Below are positions 1-9,411 of a DNA stretch of 64,000 nt, piece after piece. Numbering within the stretch: position 1 is the first letter of the stretch; every line of letters begins with the position of its first letter. The stretch covers positions 322,108-386,107 of the forward strand of contig NZ_JAKRGA010000005.1 in assembly GCF_022347785.1 (NCBI RefSeq), given 5' to 3'. A program made the position numbers and the translations under genes. Origin of the DNA: Psychrobium sp. MM17-31. Its GTDB lineage: Bacteria > Pseudomonadota > Gammaproteobacteria > Enterobacterales > Psychrobiaceae. A model generated the notes under the pieces. That model saw only the letters and a program-made list of their open reading frames with translations. It searched no databases and was not told the DNA's origin.

Positions 1-428
1 TGCGCTTTATTGAGCTCATGGAATGCGGCGAAACTAGTCAGTTCTTCAATCAACATCATTTATCTGGCGATGGCATTAAAACCTTTTTACAGGCGCAAGG
101 TTGGGTACAACAACTGCGTGCCAAGGACGATGGGCCAGCGCAGGTTTATTCACATCACAATTATCAAGGCAGCCTTGGTTTAATTCAGCCCTACGCTAAA
201 GATTTTTGCGAGACCTGTAATCGACTACGCGTGAGTGCGTTAGGTAAAATGCACCTATGTTTGTTTGGTGAAGCTGGCGTTGAAATTCGTGATTTAATAC
301 AAGAAGATACACAACAAGATGCGCTGATTGAGCGATTGCATCAAGCAGTACAAACCAAAGAAGTTAGCCATTATTTACAACAAGGCAATACGGGAGCAAC
401 TCCCCACCTAGCCTCAATTGGCGGTTAA
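1..428 (+). CDS. moaA: GTP 3',8-cyclase MoaA, C-terminal part (partial at left edge)
   Basis: The reading frame is open from the first base, entering in frame at base 3 as RFIELMECGE, so the gene starts outside the window. MoaA is a radical-SAM enzyme that rearranges GTP in the first step of molybdenum cofactor synthesis. The visible part is the C-terminal region: it holds the second iron-sulfur cluster motif FCETCNRLRVSALGKMHLCL, with the CxxC plus a downstream Cys, and ends in the Gly-Gly tail (ASIGG) that is typical of the family and needed for activity. The stop is followed 10 bases later by moaD, so it is the first visible gene of a moa-mod operon. Identification is secure; only the N-terminal two thirds is unseen. 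Confidence 0.95.
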   Translation, partial: RFIELMECGETSQFFNQHHLSGDGIKTFLQAQGWVQQLRAKDDGPAQVYSHHNYQGSLGLIQPYAKDFCETCNRLRVSALGKMHLCLFGEAGVEIRDLIQEDTQQDALIERLHQAVQTKEVSHYLQQGNTGATPHLASIGG

Positions 429-438
429 AGGAACCACT

Positions 439-690
439 ATGTTATCCATTGTGTTTTTCGCACAAACTCGAGAAATTATCGGCCAAGACGAACTGAAACT
501 AGATTTCGAATCTCGTTTTAGCAATTTAGAAACCTTACGCAGCCATCTCGCCGCTATCAATGACAAATGGGATTTAGCCCTCACCCGCGACAAACTGCTT
601 GTGGCGGTTAATCAAGAAATGAGCCCGTGGAATACCGTCATTAAAGATGGCGATGAAGTCGCCTTTTTCCCACCGGTAACAGGCGGCTAA
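439..690 (+). CDS. moaD: Molybdopterin synthase sulfur carrier subunit MoaD
   Basis: An 83-residue ubiquitin-fold protein. Its C-terminus, PPVTGG, is the hallmark Gly-Gly tail that is adenylated and then thiocarboxylated to carry sulfur to MoaE. The open frame extends back to 418, but I place the start at ATG 439 because AAAGGA lies just upstream and the extra residues do not resemble the family. It sits between moaA and moaE with a 2-base gap to moaE, consistent with translational coupling. It acts in the cytoplasm as the small subunit of molybdopterin synthase. Confidence 0.93.
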   Translation: MLSIVFFAQTREIIGQDELKLDFESRFSNLETLRSHLAAINDKWDLALTRDKLLVAVNQEMSPWNTVIKDGDEVAFFPPVTGG

Positions 691-692
691 TC

Positions 693-1163
693 GTGATTAG
701 TGTACAAACTGACGACTTTGATATCGCCGCGCTTTATCAGCAAATTACTGCTAAAGATAACAATCCGTTGGGCTATGGTGCCATAGTCACCTTTGTCGGC
801 AAGGTGCGTGATTTCAATCTAGAACAAAGCGTTAGTAATTTAACACTCGAACACTATCCGGGTATGACAGAAAAAGCTCTAGCTAAAATCAGTGAGCAAG
901 CACAAGCCCGTTGGCCAATAGCTACGCCATTAATTGTTCATCGCGTTGGCGAACTCACTCCCGGCGATCAAATTGTTTATATCGGCGTTGCTAGTGCCCA
1001 TCGCAAAACCGCTTTCGAAGCCTGTGAGTTCATTATCGACTATTTAAAAACCCAAGCGCCATTTTGGAAAAAAGAGTCCGACGGAAAAACCGAAACTTGG
1101 TTAAATGAGCGTGAGTCAGATCATCATGCAGCCGCAAAATGGAAAAAGAACAGTGGTCAGTAA
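693..1163 (+). CDS. moaE: Molybdopterin synthase catalytic subunit MoaE
   Basis: A 156-residue MoaE protein beginning at a GTG codon two bases after the moaD stop. MoaE converts precursor Z (cPMP) to molybdopterin using two sulfurs delivered by MoaD. Family features seen are GYGAIVTFVGKVRD near residue 30, LEHYPGMTEKAL, HRVGELTPGDQIVYI, and the active-site segment APFWKKE with the conserved lysine pair. Length matches the family (about 150). It forms one transcription unit with moaD and modA, whose start lies 2 bases past this stop. Confidence 0.95.
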   Translation: MISVQTDDFDIAALYQQITAKDNNPLGYGAIVTFVGKVRDFNLEQSVSNLTLEHYPGMTEKALAKISEQAQARWPIATPLIVHRVGELTPGDQIVYIGVASAHRKTAFEACEFIIDYLKTQAPFWKKESDGKTETWLNERESDHHAAAKWKKNSGQ

Positions 1164-1164
1164 C

Positions 1165-1917
1165 ATGGTGAAATGGCTATTAGGAGTTTCGTTCGCCGTA
1201 TGCACTTTTTTAGCACATAGCGGAGAAATAAAAGTAGCCGTTGCCGCCAACTTTAAAACAACAGCACAAATAATCACTGAAAATTTCCAGCAAAAAACTG
1301 GCCATAAAGTTACCTTGATTACAGCATCGAGTAGCGCGCTGGCTAATCAAATTTTTCACGATGCACCATATGATATTTTTCTCAGTGCCGATCTATCAAG
1401 ACCACAATGGCTTATAAAAAATAACAAGGCTGATGCTAACTCGCTAATCCTTTATGCCACCGGCCAATTAGCTTTCTTCAGTCAAAAATATTCAGTCGCG
1501 TCCTTAGAAGACCTTAAAAACACCTTGAAATTGCAGACAGGTAAGTTAGCAATTGCAAACCCCAAGTTTGCACCATATGGAAAATCAGCTAAAGAACTAA
1601 TCAGTTCATTAGGCATAAATGACGCTTTAGTAAATAAACTAGTGCTGGGAAACAACGTTATTCAGGCATTACAATTTGTGCAAAGTGCTAACGCTGAATC
1701 TGGCCTAGTTTCAGTTAGTCAGCTGCTAGAGTCTGGCGCTGAGCAACACTACTTTATTATTCCCAAACAGCTTCATTCACCAATCAACCAATTCGCGGTG
1801 CTCACCAACCACGGAAAAAATAATCAGCTCGCCAAACAGTATTTAGATTACTTAACGCAAGATAGTAAAACAGTCATTTCAAACAAAGGTTACTTAACTG
1901 GAGTTAACAATGACTAA
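1165..1917 (+). CDS. modA: Molybdate ABC transporter periplasmic binding protein ModA
   Basis: About 250 residues. I choose ATG 1165, because the protein then begins MVKWLLGVSFAVCTFLAHSG, a normal Sec signal peptide; the longer frame from 1105 would bury it and overlap moaE. The mature protein opens with EIKVAVAANF and has the ASSSALANQI segment, matching the conserved oxyanion-binding serines of ModA proteins. It binds molybdate (or tungstate) in the periplasm and passes it to ModB/ModC. It overlaps modB by 8 bases. Confidence 0.93.
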   Translation: MVKWLLGVSFAVCTFLAHSGEIKVAVAANFKTTAQIITENFQQKTGHKVTLITASSSALANQIFHDAPYDIFLSADLSRPQWLIKNNKADANSLILYATGQLAFFSQKYSVASLEDLKNTLKLQTGKLAIANPKFAPYGKSAKELISSLGINDALVNKLVLGNNVIQALQFVQSANAESGLVSVSQLLESGAEQHYFIIPKQLHSPINQFAVLTNHGKNNQLAKQYLDYLTQDSKTVISNKGYLTGVNND

Positions 1918-2581
1918 CGATTTACAAGCGTTATGGCTCACTCTAAAACTGGCTTTTTTAACCACTATTATCTTACTGACCATTAGTCCGTTCATTGCTT
2001 GGTGGTTAGCAAAGAGTAAAAGTAAAACACGACCATTTTTTGAAGCCTTAGTCGCCCTGCCGTTAGTATTGCCACCTACAGTATTAGGCTTTTATTTATT
2101 ACTGGCTTTTTCTCCAAACTATTTACCCGGTCAGCTATGGCAATCTATGACTGGCACTACACTGGCATTTAGCTTTAGCGGCCTATTAATAGGCTCAATC
2201 ATTTATTCACTGCCCTTTGTTGTACAACCGCTGCAAGCAGGCTTTGTAACCTTGGGTAATAAAGAATTAGAAGCAGCTAAAACCCTTGGTATGAGCCGTT
2301 GGCAAACCATAAAGCACATCATAGTGCCGATGACTAAACGCAGTTTTTTACTCGCAGCAGTCATGGGATTTGCCCACACCTTAGGTGAATTCGGCGTAGT
2401 ACTAATGATTGGCGGTAATATCCCCGGCGAAACACAGGTATTGGCCATTAGCTTATTCGAGCACGTCGAAGCTTTTGAATATCAACAAGCCCACACCATC
2501 GCTGGCGGCTTATTAATTAGCTCGTTAGTAATGTTGGTGTTGATTTACGCATTCCTTCAAAACAAGGATGCAAAACCATGA
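1910..2581 (+). CDS. modB: Molybdate ABC transporter permease ModB
   Basis: A 223-residue inner-membrane permease with about five hydrophobic helices. The EAA-type coupling loop is visible as LEAAKTLGMSRWQTIKHIIVP around residues 120-140, where the ATPase docks, and the segment ALPLVLPPTVLGFYLL is characteristic of ModB. The start overlaps the end of modA and the stop overlaps the modC start in an ATGA arrangement, so the three are translationally coupled. Length agrees with ModB of enterobacteria (about 229). Confidence 0.95.
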   Translation: MTNDLQALWLTLKLAFLTTIILLTISPFIAWWLAKSKSKTRPFFEALVALPLVLPPTVLGFYLLLAFSPNYLPGQLWQSMTGTTLAFSFSGLLIGSIIYSLPFVVQPLQAGFVTLGNKELEAAKTLGMSRWQTIKHIIVPMTKRSFLLAAVMGFAHTLGEFGVVLMIGGNIPGETQVLAISLFEHVEAFEYQQAHTIAGGLLISSLVMLVLIYAFLQNKDAKP

Positions 2582-3345
2582 CCTTAAAACTCAACATTCA
2601 ACAACCTCTCGCTCATTTCGACCTCGACATAAATGTCGAACTTAATGCTGATGGCATTATCGGCCTATTCGGCCAATCAGGTAGCGGTAAAACAAACTTA
2701 CTCAGAGCTATTGCAGGGCTTAACGAATCAAGCCGTGGAAATATTGTTTTTAATAGTCATCACTGGGCGTTAAGCAGTGAACACGCTTGCCGTGTAGGCA
2801 TGGTATTTCAAGACAGCCGCCTGTTTAATCACTTAACAGTGGCGCAAAATATAGAGATAGTTAATCAACTCGATTTAGCAGCCTTAGAATCATTGATTAG
2901 TGATTTTGGAGTAGCTCCGTTATTAGATAAGCGCTGTAATTTGTTATCAGCAGGTCAACAGCAACGCGTCGCTATAGTGCGCAGTCTTGCTGCAAAGCCC
3001 GACTTGCTATTACTCGACGAGCCACTATCAGCACTAGACGACACCGCTAAGCAGCAGCTAATGCTCGCGCTTAAAAACTACAGTCAGCAACAGCAATTAG
3101 TGATGATTTACGTTAGCCATCACATCGATGAAATCCATTTTTTATGCGATGAGCTGATGCTAATTGAGCAAGGGAACATTACCGATAGCGGTGATTGCCA
3201 GCAACTTCTCAAGCGCCACCAGCTATTACCTCATACTAGCCAAGTGCTTGATATTGATGAAAGCAGCAAGCAAATTACCCTGCAACTTACCGACGAAGCC
3301 TTTGCGCAATTGGCATCGCAATCGGCTATCAAGCTTAGTAAATAA
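2578..3345 (+). CDS. modC: Molybdate ABC transporter ATP-binding protein ModC, short form
   Basis: A 255-residue ABC ATPase. Walker A is GQSGSGKT (near residue 33), the signature is LSAGQQQRVAIVRSL rather than the usual LSGGE/LSGGQ, and Walker B is LLLLDEPLSALD. Its position directly after modB, with the ATGA overlap, fixes the role as energiser of molybdate import. Well studied ModC proteins are about 350 residues and carry a C-terminal molybdate-binding Mop/TOBE domain; here the sequence ends soon after the nucleotide-binding domain, so most of that regulatory domain is missing. No frameshift is evident, as the stop is followed by non-coding sequence. Confidence 0.9.
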   Translation: MTLKLNIQQPLAHFDLDINVELNADGIIGLFGQSGSGKTNLLRAIAGLNESSRGNIVFNSHHWALSSEHACRVGMVFQDSRLFNHLTVAQNIEIVNQLDLAALESLISDFGVAPLLDKRCNLLSAGQQQRVAIVRSLAAKPDLLLLDEPLSALDDTAKQQLMLALKNYSQQQQLVMIYVSHHIDEIHFLCDELMLIEQGNITDSGDCQQLLKRHQLLPHTSQVLDIDESSKQITLQLTDEAFAQLASQSAIKLSK

Positions 3346-3435
3346 CATCATTCATCACAGCTCGAGAGTCGTTAACTAGCGCCCACTGGCTTGGATAAGC
3401 TATAATTCGCCCACTTTGATAACGCGAATCCCATC

Positions 3436-5769
3436 ATGAAAAAGCCAATTGAAAAGCCAACCGCGCCACCAATTCACGAATACCCAAGATATTGGGCGGA
3501 GTGTTATGGCACAGCGCCGTTTTTGCCAACATCACGCAAAGAAATGGACAAATTAGGCTGGGATAGCTGCGACATCATCATCGTTTCAGGCGACGCCTAT
3601 GTCGATCATCCAAGCTTTGGCATGGCGGTAATTGGCCGTGTATTAGAAGCCCAAGGTTATCGTGTAGGCATAATTGCTCAGCCTGATTGGCACAGTAAAG
3701 ATGCCTTTATGGAGCTGGGTAAACCGAACCTATTCTTCGGTGTGACTGCCGGTAACATGGATTCGATGATTAATCGCTACACCGCCGATCGCAAGATTCG
3801 TCACGATGATGCCTACACGCCAAATAACGAAGGCGGTAAGCGACCTGATCGCGCAGTTTTACAATATTCACAACGTTGTCGCGAAGCCTACAAAGACGTG
3901 CCTATCGTATTAGGTGGTATCGAAGCCAGCTTGCGCCGTTTAGCACATTATGACTACTGGTCAGATAAAGTACGCCGTTCGGTATTATTCGACGCCAAAG
4001 CCGATATTCTGCTGTTTGGTAACGCCGAACGCGCCCTTGTGGAACTGGCTTATCGCATCGCTAACAAGACGCCAGTTAGCGAAATTACCGATATTGCTGG
4101 TACCGCAATCATCGTCAAAGAAGTACCGGAAGGCTTTAAAGAAATAGATTCGTCGCGTATTGAAAAACCACATAAGTCTCACGTAAAACCGATGATAAAT
4201 CCGTATGAAACCGAAACGGATTGTAAAAATGACACCGACAAAGCGCCTGAAGAAGCCAAGGCACAAGTCATCACGGTAAGACCATCGCGTCACGACTCAA
4301 ATACCACGGTAGTGCGTTTGCCATCGTTTGAGAAATTGCAAAATGACCGTGTGTTATACGCCCACGCATCACGCATTATGCACCTTGAAGTAAATCCATA
4401 CTCAGGGCGCGCGCTTATCCAGCAACACGGCGATCGCCACTTGTGGGTTAACAAGGCGCCAATTCCGTTAACTACCGAAGAAATGGATTTTGTGTTTGGC
4501 CTCCAATACGCTCGTGTACCGCATCCTAAATACGGCAAGGCTAAAATCCCTGCTTACGACATGATTAAAACCTCGGTTAATATCATGCGTGGCTGTTTTG
4601 GTGGCTGTTCGTTCTGTTCTATTACCGAGCACGAGGGCCGTGTAATTCAAAGTCGTTCGAAAGAATCAATCTTGAACGAGCTTGGTGAAATTCGCGATAA
4701 AGTTCCGGGCTTTACTGGCACTATTTCCGACTTAGGCGGCCCAACCGCCAACATGTATCGCCTTGGTTGTAGCGATCCCAAAGCAGAAATTAACTGTCGT
4801 CATCCATCTTGTGTGTTCCCAAAAATCTGTAGCAAGCTCGATACTGACCACAAGCACACCATAGATTTATATCGCGAAGCTCGAAAAGTTCGCGGCATTA
4901 AGAAAATCTTAATAGCCTCAGGTGTACGTTACGATCTGGCAGTTGAGTCCCCAGAGTACGTTAAAGAGCTGGTGCAAAATCACGTTGGTGGTTACCTAAA
5001 AATAGCGCCAGAGCACACGGAAAAACGCACCCTAGACTTGATGATGAAGCCAGAGATGAAAGCTTACGACAAGTTTAAGGAAATGTTCTATCAGTACAGT
5101 GAAGAAGCGGGTAAAAAGCAGTACATGATCCCGTACTTTATCTCGGCGCATCCGGGCAGTACCGACGAAGACATGCTGAATTTAGCACTGTGGCTTAAAG
5201 CCAATGATTTCGAGTGTGACCAAGTACAAAACTTCTACCCATCGCCAATGTGTAACGCAACGGCAATGTATCACTCGGAAACCAATCCGCTGAAAAAGGT
5301 GAAATACAAGAAAAATGGCGAAGAGCTGTTTGTCGCGAAAGGCGAACGTCAACGCCGCCTACACAAGGCATTCTTGCGTTATCACGACCCAGAAAACTGG
5401 CCGCTATTACGCTCGGCGCTAAAACGCATGGGCATGAAGTACCTTATCGGTACTAAGAAGCACTGTTTAGTACCAGACGAGCACGAAGAAGCCCGTGTAG
5501 CCGCCACCCTGCGTAGCCGTGAATCAAGCCGTCATGGCAACAAACGCTTTGCAACAAAGAACCCGAAACAACCGGATATTAGAAGCGACAAACCAACTTT
5601 TGGCAAAGGCAAAGGGAAATCGGTTTACAGTGATAAGGCAGCGACTGGTAATCAGCCAAGCAATAAACCAGCGAAGAAAAAGGTTAAGCCGAAAGCGAAA
5701 CCAAATCAGCGCAAACGCTCATCTCTAGCTGGCAAGCCAGCACTGGGAGCAAGGCCTGATAGGGTTTAA
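3436..5769 (+). CDS. ygiQ: YgiQ family radical SAM protein
   Basis: A 777-residue radical-SAM protein of the YgiQ (UPF0313) family. The N-terminal part, with [20 protein letters not shown] and [11 protein letters not shown], is the family-specific domain (cobalamin-binding-like fold). The cluster motif CFGGCSFC lies at residues 387-394, the CxxxCxxC that holds the 4Fe-4S cluster cleaving S-adenosylmethionine. The tail after about residue 690 is rich in Lys, Arg, Pro and Ser and looks disordered, possibly nucleic-acid binding. The cellular substrate of YgiQ is not established. It stands alone, with a strong terminator after it. Confidence 0.93.
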   Translation: MKKPIEKPTAPPIHEYPRYWAECYGTAPFLPTSRKEMDKLGWDSCDIIIVSGDAYVDHPSFGMAVIGRVLEAQGYRVGIIAQPDWHSKDAFMELGKPNLFFGVTAGNMDSMINRYTADRKIRHDDAYTPNNEGGKRPDRAVLQYSQRCREAYKDVPIVLGGIEASLRRLAHYDYWSDKVRRSVLFDAKADILLFGNAERALVELAYRIANKTPVSEITDIAGTAIIVKEVPEGFKEIDSSRIEKPHKSHVKPMINPYETETDCKNDTDKAPEEAKAQVITVRPSRHDSNTTVVRLPSFEKLQNDRVLYAHASRIMHLEVNPYSGRALIQQHGDRHLWVNKAPIPLTTEEMDFVFGLQYARVPHPKYGKAKIPAYDMIKTSVNIMRGCFGGCSFCSITEHEGRVIQSRSKESILNELGEIRDKVPGFTGTISDLGGPTANMYRLGCSDPKAEINCRHPSCVFPKICSKLDTDHKHTIDLYREARKVRGIKKILIASGVRYDLAVESPEYVKELVQNHVGGYLKIAPEHTEKRTLDLMMKPEMKAYDKFKEMFYQYSEEAGKKQYMIPYFISAHPGSTDEDMLNLALWLKANDFECDQVQNFYPSPMCNATAMYHSETNPLKKVKYKKNGEELFVAKGERQRRLHKAFLRYHDPENWPLLRSALKRMGMKYLIGTKKHCLVPDEHEEARVAATLRSRESSRHGNKRFATKNPKQPDIRSDKPTFGKGKGKSVYSDKAATGNQPSNKPAKKKVKPKAKPNQRKRSSLAGKPALGARPDRV

Positions 5770-5788
5770 CTCTCGATACTGAAGAACT

Positions 5789-5826
5789 AAAAAACCGAGT
5801 TTAGTTAATTCTAAACTCGGTTTTTT
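5789..5826. terminator. Bidirectional rho-independent terminator between ygiQ and the TPR gene
   Basis: A perfect 16-base stem (AAAAAACCGAGTTTAG paired with its complement) and a 6-base loop TTAATT. The A-run on one side and T-run on the other let it work in both directions. It lies between two convergent genes. Confidence 0.9.
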
Positions 5827-5855
5827 AATTTATATTTTGTGTGCTTACTTGCTAA

Positions 5856-8333
5856 CTATTCTTGCAACCCTTTAGTTTCTTCTAAGAATTTTTCTTTATC
5901 TTTATGTTCTTCAAAAAATCTTACAACAGCATTAATTTGTTGACGTTTTAAGCCAGTGAAATTGTCATTGATGTAATCTTTTATTTCAGAAAATTGCCAT
6001 GTCAATTCAATATCACTTGGTAATAATTCAATCGAATTTACTACCTCATTAAATGTTACATTATCTAGTAAGAATCTCATGAACTTCATTACTATAGATG
6101 TTTGTTCATCGGGGTTGTTTAATTCAACTTTTTCAATTCTCAAAATAACATTTTTAGGCTCTTCGAAAAGAATAGATAGTTCAGCTAAATTTGCCAACGC
6201 GTCCTTAACTATTTCTTGAATATCTGCACTATCAATATCCTCAAATTTTTGGATGAGTTCATCAGATATAGAAATGGCCTTATTAAATAATTTTTCTTGT
6301 CCATATATAATACCCAAATTCATCATCACTTTAGCGACTTGCAGCTGAATTTCTTCATTATCATGACCAGTAAATTGTTCAATCAGCTGCTTATACGTAT
6401 CAATGGCTTCACTAGGAGACTTTTCTTGTTTATAAGTCACCCCCAAGTTCATCATCGCCTGTGCAACTATTAACTGAATCTCTTCATTATCATGACCAGT
6501 AAATTGTTCAATCAGCTGCTTATAAATCTCAATCTCTTCGTTAGGAGACTCTTCTTGTCCATATATAATACCCAAATTCATCATCACTTTAGCGACTTGC
6601 AGCTGAATTTCTTCATTATCATGACCAGTAAATTGTTCAATCAGCTGCTTATACGTATCAATGGCTTCACTAGGAGACTTTTCTTGTCCATGTGTAATGC
6701 CCAAGTTCATCATCGCCTGTGCAACTATTAACTGAATCTCTTCATTATCATGACCAGTAAATTGTTCAATCAGCTGCTTATAAATCTCAATCTCTTCGTT
6801 AGGAGACTCTTCTTGTCCGTAAGTAACACCTAAATTTGTCATCGTTTTAGCGACTTGAAGCTGAATTTCTTCATTATCATGACCAGTAAATTGTTCAATC
6901 AGCTGCTTATACGTATCAATGGCTTCACTAGGAGACTTTTCTTGTTTATAAGTCACCCCCAAGTTCATCATCGCCTCTGCAACTGTTACCTGAATCTCTT
7001 CATTATCATGACCAGTAAATTGTTCAATCAGCTGCTTATAAATCTCAATTTCTTCGTTAGGAGAATTTTCTTGTCCATGTGTAATACCCAAGTTCATCAT
7101 CGCCTGTGCAACTATTAACTGAATCTCTTCATTATCATGACCAGTAAATTGTTCAATCAGCTGCTTATACGTATCAATGGCTTCACTAGGAGACTTTTCT
7201 TGTTTATAAGTCACCCCCAAGTTCATCATCGCCTGTGCAACTATTAACTGAATCTCTTCATTATCATGACCAGTAAATTGTTCAATCAGCTGCTTATAAA
7301 TCTCAATCTCTTCGTTAGGAGACTCTTCTTGGCCATATATAATACCCAAATTCATCATAGCTTTAGCGACTTGCAGCTGAATTTCTTTATTATCATTAAC
7401 TTCGAATAAAGTAATTATTTGTTTTAAATAATCTACTTCATCATCTGTTTTTTTGATTCTATTGGAAATTGCAGCTAAACCAAATATAGCTCTAAGAACC
7501 AGTAACTTATCACTTTGATTGGAATATTCGACAATAGACGCCTGATACAAGTGCTGTTTAGCTACCTGCCAATGTTTATTTGTATAAGCTTTTAACCCCT
7601 TGAATAAGTACTGCTCCAATGAACTTAATTTTTCTGATAATGAAGAGTTATTAATCTGTTCTTTTTCGGAATCTGTTAGTTCTTTATTACTCACTATCTT
7701 AGTAAATACATCACTGAATTTACTTTCATAATCTCGGTGTAAATCATTAAGCGAATCAACCGCATCATCTAACTGCGGCTGTAATTCTTTTATTACAGAT
7801 AACAGACTCTCTCTCGCATCACTTAATAGTCCTTGTCTATTGCTATTTAACCATTCTGACATATGACTGTCGGCTGCATCTCTCGCTTCTGACTTAGCAC
7901 GATGAATTGTTGAAAGACCAGTTATAATACCTGCTATACCAAGAACTAAACCAAATAACGAGAATATAACTCCCCACATATTCGTATTAAAATTTAAATC
8001 TGAAATGCGTCCCTCAACATCTTTTATCTCAGATGATTTCACTTGCTCATTCTTCGAAACGAGCTCTTGTAATTTAATTAAGTCTTCACCTAACTTTTTT
8101 AAGTCAGATTCTAACTCTTTAACTTTTTCCGAATCATTCTGCTGCTCCAATTTCACTTCCAGCGCAGTAAACTGCTTTTGAATCGCAATGAGTTCTTGAT
8201 AGAGATAGTTTTGATTATTGGAGATAACGGCTTGCTTTATTTGCTGCTCCTTTGGTGCATCGTCCGCGGCAAAGGAAGTGGAACAAACAAGAAGTGAAAA
8301 GAAAAAATAAGATAATGCGAAGAGTCTTGGCAT
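5856..8333 (-). CDS. Membrane-anchored TPR protein with near-identical 43-residue tandem repeats
   Basis: An 825-residue protein. Residues 1-22 form a likely signal peptide ending SFA, or else a first membrane helix. Residues 45-115 are Glu/Lys/Gln-rich and look like a coiled coil. Residues 119-142 are a strongly hydrophobic segment followed by HRAKSEAR, suggesting that the C-terminal part is cytoplasmic. Residues 318-661 hold eight consecutive 43-residue TPR-like units sharing YKQLIEQFTGHDNEE, and a ninth degenerate unit ends near 704. Units alternate strictly between two types (SPNEEIEIYKQ and SPSEAIDTYKQ). TPR arrays are protein-binding scaffolds, but the partner is unknown. There is no enzyme domain. 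The final 120 residues are helical and not recognised. Confidence 0.85.
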   Translation of the reverse strand: MPRLFALSYFFFSLLVCSTSFAADDAPKEQQIKQAVISNNQNYLYQELIAIQKQFTALEVKLEQQNDSEKVKELESDLKKLGEDLIKLQELVSKNEQVKSSEIKDVEGRISDLNFNTNMWGVIFSLFGLVLGIAGIITGLSTIHRAKSEARDAADSHMSEWLNSNRQGLLSDARESLLSVIKELQPQLDDAVDSLNDLHRDYESKFSDVFTKIVSNKELTDSEKEQINNSSLSEKLSSLEQYLFKGLKAYTNKHWQVAKQHLYQASIVEYSNQSDKLLVLRAIFGLAAISNRIKKTDDEVDYLKQIITLFEVNDNKEIQLQVAKAMMNLGIIYGQEESPNEEIEIYKQLIEQFTGHDNEEIQLIVAQAMMNLGVTYKQEKSPSEAIDTYKQLIEQFTGHDNEEIQLIVAQAMMNLGITHGQENSPNEEIEIYKQLIEQFTGHDNEEIQVTVAEAMMNLGVTYKQEKSPSEAIDTYKQLIEQFTGHDNEEIQLQVAKTMTNLGVTYGQEESPNEEIEIYKQLIEQFTGHDNEEIQLIVAQAMMNLGITHGQEKSPSEAIDTYKQLIEQFTGHDNEEIQLQVAKVMMNLGIIYGQEESPNEEIEIYKQLIEQFTGHDNEEIQLIVAQAMMNLGVTYKQEKSPSEAIDTYKQLIEQFTGHDNEEIQLQVAKVMMNLGIIYGQEKLFNKAISISDELIQKFEDIDSADIQEIVKDALANLAELSILFEEPKNVILRIEKVELNNPDEQTSIVMKFMRFLLDNVTFNEVVNSIELLPSDIELTWQFSEIKDYINDNFTGLKRQQINAVVRFFEEHKDKEKFLEETKGLQE
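6351..7382 (-). repeat. Eight 129-bp tandem coding repeats, alternating two types
   Basis: Within the TPR gene, eight copies of a 129-bp (43-codon) unit follow one another without gaps. The stretch read on the plus strand as TTCATTATCATGACCAGTAA, and its continuation through ATTGTTCAATCAGCTGCTTAT, recurs in every copy with almost no change. Even and odd copies differ consistently, so the larger unit is 258 bp. DNA-level identity, beyond what protein conservation requires, points to recent duplication or gene conversion, and the copy number may vary between strains. Confidence 0.92.
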
Positions 8334-8484
8334 TCTTAATCCCTTAAGAAATTGAAATGTATAAATAATCTAAAGGCATATTACGCCGTTTATCATTTTA
8401 AGTCAGCTTTTGTTTTTGGTTGATTGAGCTTTTTAAAATTTCAACTAAACTGACACCTCATTAATAATTTAAAAGGATTTAACT

Positions 8485-8880
8485 ATGTCGCAAAGCAAAG
8501 TATTTTCACCTGTTCAAGCCGCTGTTGGCGCGTTTTTGGGTGGGCCGCTGGCTTCAACTATCTTTATCAGTCAGAATTTTTCTGCGCTCAACGAGCCAGA
8601 AAAGAAATCAACAACCTTAATTGCCGGCACGATTATTATCATCGCATTGATTGCTGTAAGCCTAAATCTACCCGAAAACTTTCCCGGCCTTATCTTCACT
8701 ATCGCGACCATTATCACAACACGCCTTATCGTAGAGAAAAAGCAATTTACTAAGGAAAAAATAGAAGAAAGTGAGCAGTTAACATTTCACTCAAACTGGT
8801 TAGTATTTGGTATCGGAATGTTAAGTTTATTACTCACCTTTGCCGTAGCATTTTTGTTAATTATGGCAATAGAAGTTTAG
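8485..8880 (+). CDS. Small multi-pass membrane protein, function unknown
   Basis: A 131-residue hydrophobic protein with probable membrane helices at about residues 11-29, 43-60, 66-83 and 105-128, and a charged loop EKKQFTKEKIEESEQ between the third and fourth. The start has a good ribosome site (AAAAGGATTTAACT before ATG). I do not recognise a family. It is divergent from the TPR gene and is followed by a small lipoprotein gene in the same direction, so all three may be envelope proteins; a shared role is only a guess. Confidence 0.75.
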   Translation: MSQSKVFSPVQAAVGAFLGGPLASTIFISQNFSALNEPEKKSTTLIAGTIIIIALIAVSLNLPENFPGLIFTIATIITTRLIVEKKQFTKEKIEESEQLTFHSNWLVFGIGMLSLLLTFAVAFLLIMAIEV

Positions 8881-8945
8881 GGGCTGTTGGTCTATAAAAC
8901 TGCTGAAATCTAAAATAATTTAAAAACCGAATCAGGGAATAGAAA

Positions 8946-9329
8946 ATGTCAGTAGGAAAATTGAGTTGTATTTTATCTGCCTTGCTATTAACGGCCTGTG
9001 CATCTAATCCAGCAATTGAATACAACAGCTCACTAATTGAAGCATTAGTAAAACGTGGCAGCGACGTAAATAAAGTTCATACCATCAGATACCATGTAAG
9101 CTGTAACGCTAAGACTGATGTTGAAAAATTGGTGAAACTTAGTCACGAAAAAGGTTTTAGTGCCGACGTGATTAAATATTTCGAGACAGATAATCACTGG
9201 TATACGTCGCTGAAAAAAGAATCACCGTTGAAGATTAAGCCAATTATGGCGTATCTCGATACTCTGACCGATTTACAACAAGGTTTAAACTGCGACAAGG
9301 TTACTTGGGGCAGTAAGGTTGTGAAGTAG
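8946..9329 (+). CDS. Small predicted lipoprotein, function unknown
   Basis: A 127-residue protein whose N-terminus ends in the lipobox LTAC (Cys 18), so it is probably lipid-modified and held in the envelope. The mature part is short, mixed alpha/beta in character, with no recognisable domain. It lies 65 bases after the small membrane protein and is likely transcribed with it. No terminator is obvious immediately downstream. Confidence 0.78.
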   Translation: MSVGKLSCILSALLLTACASNPAIEYNSSLIEALVKRGSDVNKVHTIRYHVSCNAKTDVEKLVKLSHEKGFSADVIKYFETDNHWYTSLKKESPLKIKPIMAYLDTLTDLQQGLNCDKVTWGSKVVK

Positions 9330-9411
9330 CAAGCGTTTTTATTCGCTGGCGCATCAACCAATTAACAGACCTCATTTTGAATTAATCGTAAACATTTTCC
9401 GTCTAAATTAG

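Noticed and set aside
6492..7118. Open frames on the plus strand across the TPR repeat region
   Set aside because: They are antisense shadows of the repeats, mirroring their 129-bp periodicity, with no ribosome sites or neighbours.
6351..7382. Regular direct repeats resembling a CRISPR array
   Set aside because: The units are 129 bp, contiguous, without spacers, and encode in-frame TPR-like protein units; no cas genes are nearby.
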